DNA of 33,776 nucleotides from Anaerolineae bacterium (GTDB lineage: Bacteria; Chloroflexota; Anaerolineae; Anaerolineales; Villigracilaceae): assembly GCA_018645405.1 (NCBI GenBank), contig JABGOQ010000138.1, positions 1 through 33,776 on the forward strand, given 5' to 3'. Made by a program: the position numbers and the translations under genes. The notes under the pieces are model-generated. The model was not told the origin of the DNA. It saw nothing but the letters and a program-made list of their open reading frames with translations, and made no database searches. This document shows positions 22,882 through 29,189 of the stretch, one piece after another (position 1 is the stretch's first letter; each line of letters begins with the position of its first letter).

Positions 22882-23382
22882 ATGCCCGCCAGCGAACAAG
22901 GAATAGCCCACGACCACTATGTTTGCATCCCGCGCACGCTGATATTTCTTACGCGCGGCGATGCTGTTTTATTGCTAAAGGGGGCACCCACAAAGCGGAT
23001 TTGGGCGAATAAATACAATGGTGTCGGGGGGCATGTTGAATGTGGCGAAGATGTGCTTTCATCTGCAAAACGTGAATTGGATGAGGAAACAGGTCTCAGC
23101 GCAGCCTTGCGCCTTATGGGAACTCTTCAGGTTGATGTTGAGCCTAAAATGGGGATTTGCGTTTACGTTTTAACGGGGGAATGTCTAAGCGGAGAACCGC
23201 GCCCCTCAGAAGAAGGGACGCTATTTTGGCTGCCTTTTGATAAATTAGACCAATATCCCCTTGTAGAAGATGTGGCGATTTTATTGGAAAAAATCCGCAA
23301 AATGCAGGCAGGTGAGCCTCCTTTTTCTGCACGTTCTTTTTATGATCAAAACGAGAAGCTGACAGTCCACTTTGGGGAATAA
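22882..23382 (+). CDS. NUDIX hydrolase (MutT-like)
   Basis: A 166-residue NUDIX protein. The complete Nudix box reads GGHVECGEDVLSSAKR then ELDEETGL (the GX5EX7REUXEEXGU pattern). It begins with a strand carrying TRGDAVLLLKGAP and has NKYNGVGGH before the box, like 8-oxo-dGTP diphosphatases. Probable role: hydrolysis of damaged or surplus nucleoside diphosphate derivatives. ATG 22882 follows the SGNH stop by 1 nt; a TTG at 22873 is in frame but inside the previous gene. AAAGG is about 13 nt upstream, so coupling is likely. Confidence 0.92.
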   Translation: MPASEQGIAHDHYVCIPRTLIFLTRGDAVLLLKGAPTKRIWANKYNGVGGHVECGEDVLSSAKRELDEETGLSAALRLMGTLQVDVEPKMGICVYVLTGECLSGEPRPSEEGTLFWLPFDKLDQYPLVEDVAILLEKIRKMQAGEPPFSARSFYDQNEKLTVHFGE

Positions 23383-23417
23383 AAAAAGCTCTATGGGGTT
23401 AGGAAATCCCATAGAGC
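23381..23417 (-). terminator. Intrinsic terminator of the histidine kinase gene
   Basis: On the minus strand GCTCTATGGG (23417-23408), a 10-nt loop, CCCATAGAGC (23397-23388), then seven T residues. A perfect 10-bp stem. It also lies at the end of the NUDIX gene, but no T run follows on the plus strand. Confidence 0.88.
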
Positions 23418-23445
23418 CAAACCTTCAACCTTCTAACTTTCAATC
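23418..23445. repeat. Word-like intergenic tract
   Basis: AACCTTCAACCTTCTAACTT and the bases after it form a run of AACCTT/CAACTTTC words between the terminator and the end of the histidine kinase gene, overlapping its stop codon. Very similar words occur inside the oxidase gene (29979-30006) and the YqeC-MocA linker. Confidence 0.55.
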
Positions 23446-24609
23446 TTGAACCCGCTTCAAACTCATCGTAAATATACTTCCTTCCCCTTCCTTGCTTTGT
23501 ACATCAAGTTTGCCTTCATGTTGCGTAATGACTTGCTGTGCGATAGCGAGCCCAATCCCGATACCGCCAAAGAGATTGCCGTCTTTTTCTTCGACATGGT
23601 GGAATCTATCGAAGATGCGTGGCAGACGCTCCTCCGAAATGCCGATGCCGCGATCCTGTACGGAAAGGGAAACAAGCCCACCCTGCGAGCGAATCCGGAT
23701 ATCCACATCCCCACCTTTTGGTGAAAATTTGATCGCATTATCCACCAAGCCCTCAAGAGCGTGCTCCAAAGACTCAACATCTCCAGAAACAGAGGGTAAT
23801 CGGCGATTAGCATTTAGATGCAATTTTACATCATGCTCTTTTGCGTTTTGAAGATATTTTTTGATAACCTTTTTTGCGAGTTCCTCAAGATTAACGGGAT
23901 GAAAATCTGGTAAAACGAGGTCCATCTCTTGCAAAAAAAGAATATCGTTGACTAAGGTTGTGATGCGCTGAACATTGCGCGCAACCGTATCTACAGTATC
24001 TTTAACATTTTTTTTAGGGATCATCCCTTTTTGCAGGGCTTGTAAAAATCCGCCTGCAGCCATGAGCGGGGTGCGTAATTCGTGGGCAATATTGGTCAAA
24101 AATTCACGGCGGGTAAGCTCTTGTTCTGCCAATTTTTGATACGCTTGCGCCAACTCGCTGGCGCGCAAGCGTAAATCTTCAACCGCCATTTCGTCATTTG
24201 TTCGCAGACGGCTGCTAATTTCACGCACCATTGTCATTGCCATTGTGCTGCTATTTTTTAGGACGCGGTCAAAAGATTCTTTATTCAATTCAAGAGCTAC
24301 TAGGTGAGTTCTTGCGGTCACTGTGGCACCGCGCGGCACATTATGGATCAGTGCCATTTCCCCAAAAAAATCGCCTGAACGCAGTGTTTTTAACAAGCGC
24401 ACTTCTGTGCGATTAATAACTTTTGTGACTTCTGCTTCGCCTTCAAGGATGATATAGAAGGTATCTTCGAGAGCATTTTCCTGACAGAGCGCAGTTCCGG
24501 GCGCATAGGCATGCACCTGGCTATTGGTGATCAATTCAGTTGTTTCGCTTGCGGTGATCCCAGGAAAAGCACGTGGAATGATCCTGGATGGTGCTCGGCG
24601 AGTGGTCAT
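23440..24609 (-). CDS. Soluble sensor histidine kinase with N-terminal cyclic-nucleotide-binding domain
   Basis: A 389-residue kinase without membrane segments. Residues about 15-130 form a cNMP-binding (CAP_ED) domain: YIILEGEAEV, SGDFFGEMAL (78-87) and PRGATVTA (92-99), which includes the phosphate-binding Arg. A short coiled coil (140-168) leads to HisKA with the H box NIAHELRTPL (phosphorylated H176), then HATPase_c: LVDNAIKFS (N box), DRGIGI (G1), FGGIGIGLAI (G2). It probably autophosphorylates in response to a nucleotide or another ligand. No response regulator gene is adjacent, so it is an orphan. GAGGAT lies about 6 nt before the ATG. Confidence 0.94.
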   Translation of the reverse strand: MTTRRAPSRIIPRAFPGITASETTELITNSQVHAYAPGTALCQENALEDTFYIILEGEAEVTKVINRTEVRLLKTLRSGDFFGEMALIHNVPRGATVTARTHLVALELNKESFDRVLKNSSTMAMTMVREISSRLRTNDEMAVEDLRLRASELAQAYQKLAEQELTRREFLTNIAHELRTPLMAAGGFLQALQKGMIPKKNVKDTVDTVARNVQRITTLVNDILFLQEMDLVLPDFHPVNLEELAKKVIKKYLQNAKEHDVKLHLNANRRLPSVSGDVESLEHALEGLVDNAIKFSPKGGDVDIRIRSQGGLVSLSVQDRGIGISEERLPRIFDRFHHVEEKDGNLFGGIGIGLAIAQQVITQHEGKLDVQSKEGEGSIFTMSLKRVQD

Positions 24610-24644
24610 TTTTTATCCTCGTTGCTGAGATGAGATTATTGCCG

Positions 24645-24653
24645 ATTATAGCA
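24645..24653 (-). promoter_or_regulatory. Extended -10 promoter of the histidine kinase gene
   Basis: TGCTATAAT on the minus strand (24653-24645), a perfect extended -10; no clear -35. The start near 24638 gives a leader of about 28 nt with the SD. Confidence 0.6.
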
Positions 24654-24746
24654 GACGGGGAAAGCCTTTTTAGTAAATTATGACCTTTGGACGATAGGGA
24701 GACGCACACGTAATTTTAGGTTGCTACCCTTTGTAAACAATGATTT

Positions 24747-24789
24747 AAAACAAAATGGGTGCCGATAAATTCGATACTCATTTTGTTTT
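24747..24789 (-). terminator. Intrinsic terminator of the lipoprotein gene
   Basis: On the minus strand AAAACAAAATG (24789-24779) pairs with CATTTTGTTTT (24757-24747). The interior has partial extra pairing (CGA/TCG). The T-rich 3' arm acts as the U tract. Confidence 0.75.
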
Positions 24790-24798
24790 TTTTCGCAA

Positions 24799-25710
24799 CT
24801 AGACGCCGAACGCGAGCAAAAGCCAGTCTAAAATCAATTGCCCAAGGCCTTCAGGGACATTTGGTTGCTGGAGCAATTCATCGCCGTGTGCCGTGCCCGC
24901 ATATATAACACTCTTATAATTTTCACCTGTTGCACCATTACACGTAGATGCAGATGTGCTATCCCCTTCAGACGCAACGCAAGTGACAGGCTTGCCTTCG
25001 TCGTCCAGCCTTTTGACTTCATCTGCATAAGAGAGAGTCAAATAACTACCAGGAGAGAACGAGAATGCGCCAAGACAACCATCAGCGCATCCATCTACAA
25101 CGCCATCCGAGCCAATGCTGGAGCCAATCCCTGCCATGCGAGTTGGGTCTACGTCCTCGAGCCTTTTTGCAAACTCGTAAGCGGATTTTGCGTCCAGTAA
25201 TCCACCAGACCGATCAAACTTTCCACTGCTTTCACCAAAGCCGCGAAAATCGAATGTGAAGACAGCAAAGGAAACACTCTCTGGCATGGGCGGATAAACG
25301 ACACTTTGCTGGGACAGCGATTGCGCCCCGCTACCTCCACCGCGATTTTGGAGCCAGTCAATCACCCCGTTTTTCTGCCAATCGGTCTGATCACCGCCAG
25401 CCCAATGCATAAGAACGACAATTGGTGCATTCGGAACAGAGGCTGGGTAATAATAGCCAATTAAAGCCGTCCCATCAGAGGTTTCAAATTGCATTCGCTG
25501 ACCTTCAGGTGGTTGAGGGTCAAAGTTAGGAGCAGTTGCTTCCGTTTCTGTAGTGACTTCAGGAGCTACAGAAACGGAAGCAACTGCTTCAACCTCTGGT
25601 GCAGGTGGCGCATCTTCTGAGGCTTCTTCAACAGGTCCGCTGCCTCCCCCACAGGAAATAAGTAGAAGAGCGAGTAAAAGAATAGCTATAAAAATGTTTT
25701 TCTTTTTCAT
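24799..25710 (-). CDS. Lipoprotein alpha/beta hydrolase
   Basis: A 303-residue exported lipoprotein. The signal peptide MKKKNIFIAILLLALLLISC ends in lipobox LISC, with the lipidated cysteine C20. A Glu/Val/Ala/Pro-rich linker runs to about 68; its DNA contains a perfect 23-bp inverted repeat. The hydrolase domain has MHWAGGDQ (oxyanion loop), DFRGFGES, nucleophile S198 in GSSIG, D250 and H275 (AGTAHGDELL). It resembles dienelactone-hydrolase-type enzymes, with four extra cysteines (208, 212, 244, 257) that may form disulphides outside the membrane. ATG 25710 was chosen for AGGAG 7 nt upstream and for the signal peptide. The substrate is unknown. Confidence 0.9.
   Translation of the reverse strand: MKKKNIFIAILLLALLLISCGGGSGPVEEASEDAPPAPEVEAVASVSVAPEVTTETEATAPNFDPQPPEGQRMQFETSDGTALIGYYYPASVPNAPIVVLMHWAGGDQTDWQKNGVIDWLQNRGGGSGAQSLSQQSVVYPPMPESVSFAVFTFDFRGFGESSGKFDRSGGLLDAKSAYEFAKRLEDVDPTRMAGIGSSIGSDGVVDGCADGCLGAFSFSPGSYLTLSYADEVKRLDDEGKPVTCVASEGDSTSASTCNGATGENYKSVIYAGTAHGDELLQQPNVPEGLGQLILDWLLLAFGV
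25531..25588. repeat. Perfect 23-bp inverted repeat inside the lipoprotein gene
   Basis: The arms 25531-25553 and 25566-25588 are exact reverse complements (inner part CTTCCGTTTCTGTAG) around a 12-bp loop. It encodes residues 41-60 of the low-complexity linker after the lipidation site. Confidence 0.95.
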
Positions 25711-25751
25711 TTGAATCTCCTGCGAGTTAAATAATAGGACTTGCACACTTT

Positions 25752-25779
25752 ATTATACGACTTTTGATATTTGATTCAA
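25752..25779 (-). promoter_or_regulatory. Promoter of the lipoprotein gene
   Basis: TTGAAT (25779-25774), a 16-bp spacer, perfect TATAAT (25757-25752) on the minus strand. The start near 25745 gives a leader of about 35 nt containing AGGAG. Confidence 0.7.
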
Positions 25780-25797
25780 ATCCTTCTGAGAAAACGC

Positions 25798-26283
25798 TTA
25801 TTCTTTATACCCAATTTGGCGAAGGAAGCCTTTTCTCCATGCTATGCCATTTTCATCTTCTACGCCTTTTGGCGGGCCGCCGTCTATCACGCCAATAATG
25901 GCGCGACCTTGCTCTGATTCTGCGATAATCACCTCAGCAGGATTCGCCGTAGCGCAGTGGATTTGAGTTACTTCTGGCACCATCTTGATCGCATTTAAGA
26001 CATTGATGGGGAAGAAACCCTCCGCCAGGAAGAGAATGAAAGTGTGACCAGAGCCAATCGCGAGTGCATTCTTTTTGGCAAGCTCAATCATTGCCTCGTC
26101 AGTTCCTGTCCAGCGAACGAGACATTCTCCCGAAGCCTCGTTGAATGCCAAGCCAAACTTGATGCCGGAGACAGCGGTCATCATTACTTCGTATATATCT
26201 TCAACAGTTTTGATGAAATGCGATTCGCCGAGAATAAAGTTGACCATCTCAGGTTTTTCTATTTTGATGAGTTTGAAATCCAT
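25798..26283 (-). CDS. Adenosine-specific kinase family protein (PF04008)
   Basis: A 161-residue protein matching the Adenosine_kin family (PF04008) along its length: ILGESHFIKTVEDIYEVM (17-34), GIKFGLAFNEASG, LVRWTGTD, KNALAIGSGHTFI, INVLNAIKMVPEV, CATANPAEVIIAE, and QGRAIIGVIDG. The family name comes from an archaeal protein that binds adenosine; its true reaction in bacteria is not established. AGGAGT lies 6-7 nt before the ATG. It ends a run of four same-strand genes (two FAD oxidoreductases, HIT, this). It is a second adenosine-linked protein in the window besides AdoK. Confidence 0.92.
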   Translation of the reverse strand: MDFKLIKIEKPEMVNFILGESHFIKTVEDIYEVMMTAVSGIKFGLAFNEASGECLVRWTGTDEAMIELAKKNALAIGSGHTFILFLAEGFFPINVLNAIKMVPEVTQIHCATANPAEVIIAESEQGRAIIGVIDGGPPKGVEDENGIAWRKGFLRQIGYKE

Positions 26284-26318
26284 GAGTTACTCCTTTTGGA
26301 TATATTGGGATTTTGACG

Positions 26319-26795
26319 CTAAAGATTATTTTTAACGACATGTTCTTTTAGTACACTGGCGTATTTCGCTCTCTCTCCTACAGAGATAAGTTCACGGTTT
26401 TTCATGGTTGAATAAAATTGGTCATTTTTATAACGTGGGGTTACGTGTAGATGATAGTGCCAAACATCTTGACTGCCCGCTGGTTCATTATGTTGTCGAG
26501 TTGATATGCCGTCGCAAGAAAAAGCTGTTTTCATTGCAAGCACAATCATCTTTGCAACTTTGTGAATATCTTCAGCATAGTGTAAAGGTAAATCGTAAAT
26601 ATTCTCAAAGTGTTCATTGGGAATGATAATTGTATTTCCATGATTATTTGGCCATTGGTGTGAGCTTATAAATGCTGAAACCTTTGCATTGTGATAGATA
26701 ATGTCGGTCTGTATAGACTCAACATATTTGTTCTTTATCCCTTGAAGCAGAAGACAGAATGGACACTTATAATTTTTAGCCGCGTGATTATACAT
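26319..26795 (-). CDS. HIT family protein
   Basis: A 158-residue histidine-triad nucleotide hydrolase/transferase. The N-terminal CPFC (11-14) may hold zinc with a later His; NNHGNTIIIPNEH resembles the ligand-binding strand; the triad WHYHLHVTPR holds the catalytic His. Members hydrolyse AMP-linked compounds such as dinucleoside polyphosphates or AMP-lysine. ATG 26795 was chosen because AAGGA lies 6 nt upstream; a TTG at 26816 is inside the previous gene. It starts 11 bp after the FAD oxidoreductase stop. Confidence 0.92.
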   Translation of the reverse strand: MYNHAAKNYKCPFCLLLQGIKNKYVESIQTDIIYHNAKVSAFISSHQWPNNHGNTIIIPNEHFENIYDLPLHYAEDIHKVAKMIVLAMKTAFSCDGISTRQHNEPAGSQDVWHYHLHVTPRYKNDQFYSTMKNRELISVGERAKYASVLKEHVVKNNL

Positions 26796-26806
26796 TTGGT
26801 GTCCTT

Positions 26807-27976
26807 CTAATGCCAAATATCACCATAATCGTGTTCGCCCTTCAATAAATCTCCGCGTTCGAAGCGAGTTGGATCAAAAGCGGTAATATCCACTGTTTTT
26901 CCTTCACCATCTACGATTAATTCAGACATGCACAAGCCAACTGCTGGGGCGAGCTTGAAGCCTGTGCCGCTGAAGCCGCATTGAGCGTAGAAGCCTTCGG
27001 GTCCGATTTGACCGAGGATGGCGCGTTGATCGGGAGTGATGCCGTCGTAGCCGCCTTGGTCGCTGTGGAGTTCGCCCGCTTCCATACCGGGGATGCGGAT
27101 GCAAATTCGGTCGATGGCGCGTTCTACGAATCCAGGATGGGCGCGGTCGGTGAATCCGTCTGGGGATTCGCCAATGGGGTTATTATCTTCCAACCCAATC
27201 AGAGTCAACCCACCGGTTTCGGGGCGGAAATAAACAGAGTGGAGGCTATCGAGTGCTAACGGATAGGTTTCTGGAATTGTTTTCGGTTGACGGACGAAGG
27301 CTACATCGTGTCGCCAAGTGTCTACAGGGAGCTCGACTCCTGCCATCGCCGCGACAGATTGCGCCCAGGGTCCGGCGGCATTGACGACGATGGGTGCGGA
27401 GAAATCACCGTTTGTTGTTGAGACTCCTATCACTTTACCGGAAGCAAGTTGAATTCCTGTCACGGTTACGCCTTGTTCCAGCCGCGCACCATGCTGTTTG
27501 GCGGCATCCATTAAAGAGGCGGCAGCCGCGCTCGGATCCGCATATCCTGATTCTGGCTCGTAGGCGGCGATGTTGAAATCATTGGTCTTGAAATGGGGTG
27601 CAAGGCGTCTGACATCATCCGCAGTGATCAGCAGGGAGGGGATGCCGATGCGCTGGTGCATGGCGACGTTGCCGCGCAGGGCGTCTTCGTATTCAGGGGA
27701 GATGATTTGGAGGAAGCCGGTGCGGGTGAAGCCAGATTCGCCGCCGACCATATCTGCCCAGTTGCGAAAATAGTGAAAAGATTCCCATGCCAGCCGCGAT
27801 TCGGGTTCAAAATCGTAGTGCATCCGCACGACGCCGCTCGAACGCCCCGTTGCGCCTGCCGCGAGGGTTTCCTTTTCTAGCACGATGGCTTTTAGTCCGC
27901 GCTGCCCCAAATGAAAAGCCAAACTTGCGCCGTGAATCCCCCCACCGATAATGATTGCGTCTGCTGTGTTGCTCAT
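26807..27976 (-). CDS. FAD-dependent oxidoreductase (DadA/sarcosine oxidase family), copy 1
   Basis: A 389-residue flavoenzyme of the DAO family. The FAD site is AIIIGGGIHGASLAFHLG (7-24), followed by the acidic LEKE, then GATGRSSG, YEPESGYADPSAA, VVNAAGPWAQ and GFYAQCGFSGTGFKLAPAVG, which closes the flavin site. It would oxidise a secondary or primary amine or amino acid; the substrate is unknown. AAGGAGA lies 7 nt before the ATG. It is collinear and roughly two-thirds identical by eye to the gene directly upstream, but its DNA is visibly more GC-rich. A 14-residue C-terminal tail (GDLLKGEHDYGDIW) is absent from copy 2. Confidence 0.94.
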   Translation of the reverse strand: MSNTADAIIIGGGIHGASLAFHLGQRGLKAIVLEKETLAAGATGRSSGVVRMHYDFEPESRLAWESFHYFRNWADMVGGESGFTRTGFLQIISPEYEDALRGNVAMHQRIGIPSLLITADDVRRLAPHFKTNDFNIAAYEPESGYADPSAAAASLMDAAKQHGARLEQGVTVTGIQLASGKVIGVSTTNGDFSAPIVVNAAGPWAQSVAAMAGVELPVDTWRHDVAFVRQPKTIPETYPLALDSLHSVYFRPETGGLTLIGLEDNNPIGESPDGFTDRAHPGFVERAIDRICIRIPGMEAGELHSDQGGYDGITPDQRAILGQIGPEGFYAQCGFSGTGFKLAPAVGLCMSELIVDGEGKTVDITAFDPTRFERGDLLKGEHDYGDIWH

Positions 27977-28003
27977 TTTTTTTCTCCTTGCGAATCAAAA
28001 TTT

Positions 28004-29128
28004 TTAGTGCAAAAAACGATTGGGATCAAAAGAACTTATGTCTACCGTTTTCGCTTCACCATCTATGATTAATTCTGCCATGCACAAACCCACTGCAGGG
28101 GCGGTTTTGAAACCTGACCCACTGAAACCGCATTGGGCGTAGAAGCCTTCTGGTCCGATTTGCCCAAGAATAGCGCGGCGGTCGGGAGAGTTTCCATCGT
28201 AGCCGTCTTGTTCGCTGTGAAGTGAGCCCGCTTCCATTGCGGGGGCGCGTTTGCAAATTTGCTCTATGGCGCGCTGGACAAAACCGGGTTTTGTGCCCTC
28301 TATGTAGTTGTGGGGAGACTCTACGGTGGTGTTTTTATCTTCTAATCCAAGCAGGGTTAAGCCTCCCTCTTCTGGGCGGAAATAGATTTGGTTGATATTA
28401 TCAATAATAGTGGGGTAATTTTTGGGGATGCTTTTTGGCTGACGAATAAATATTACGTCATGTTGCCAAGTGTCTACGGGAAGTTTTACTCCCGCCATCT
28501 CTGCGACTGGTTGCGCCCAAGCCCCTGCTGCGTTGACAACGATAGGCGTAGAGAAATCCCCTACTGATGATCGTACCCCACTAACTTTACCAGAAGCAAG
28601 TTGAATATCTGTTACGGTTGCACCTTGTATTAGTTGTGCGCCATGCTTTTTAGCAGAATCCATTAATGAACTGGTCGCTGCATTTGGATCAGCGTATCCA
28701 GATTCTGGCTCATAAATGGCAAGGTTGAAATCATCCACATTTAAAAAAGGCGCAAGATCTTTTACCTTCGATGGATCAATTAGTAACGTGGGAACACCGA
28801 GATTTTGGTGCATGGTAATATTTTTTCGCAGGGCATTATCATAATCTGGATGAGTGATTTTGATGAAGCCTGTGCGAGTGAAGTCGCATTTGCCTCCAAC
28901 TCGTTCTTCCCAGTTTGAAAAATAGCTAAAAGATTTCCAGGCCAGCTGTGATTCTGCTTCATGGTCATAGTTGATTCTGATCAAGCCACTAGAGCGACCT
29001 GTTGCGCCCGATGCGAGAGAGTTTTTTTCCAGGACGATGGTTTTCATGCCACGTTCGCCGAGATGAAAGGCCAAGCTCGCTCCGTGAATACCGCCACCGA
29101 TGATAATCGCATCTGCTGTGTTGGTCAT
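28004..29128 (-). CDS. FAD-dependent oxidoreductase (DadA/sarcosine oxidase family), copy 2
   Basis: A 374-residue paralogue of the next gene, with the same motifs: AIIIGGGIHGASLAFHLG, GATGRSSG, YEPESGYADPNAA, VVNAAGAWAQ and CGFSGSGFKTAPAVG. ATG 29128 was chosen for GGAG 6 nt upstream and for alignment with copy 1; the longer open frame extends into the divergent oxidase gene. Substitutions cluster in the middle of the protein (residues about 65-130 and 235-290), which may alter substrate range. It begins 61 bp from the start of the divergent GlcD-GlcF-type oxidase, so both may answer to one regulatory region. Confidence 0.94.
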   Translation of the reverse strand: MTNTADAIIIGGGIHGASLAFHLGERGMKTIVLEKNSLASGATGRSSGLIRINYDHEAESQLAWKSFSYFSNWEERVGGKCDFTRTGFIKITHPDYDNALRKNITMHQNLGVPTLLIDPSKVKDLAPFLNVDDFNLAIYEPESGYADPNAATSSLMDSAKKHGAQLIQGATVTDIQLASGKVSGVRSSVGDFSTPIVVNAAGAWAQPVAEMAGVKLPVDTWQHDVIFIRQPKSIPKNYPTIIDNINQIYFRPEEGGLTLLGLEDKNTTVESPHNYIEGTKPGFVQRAIEQICKRAPAMEAGSLHSEQDGYDGNSPDRRAILGQIGPEGFYAQCGFSGSGFKTAPAVGLCMAELIIDGEAKTVDISSFDPNRFLH

Positions 29129-29189
29129 TATTGCTCCTTTTTCAGATTTTAGACTTGCTAAGTCCTTTATTCTAAACCATAATTGGCGC

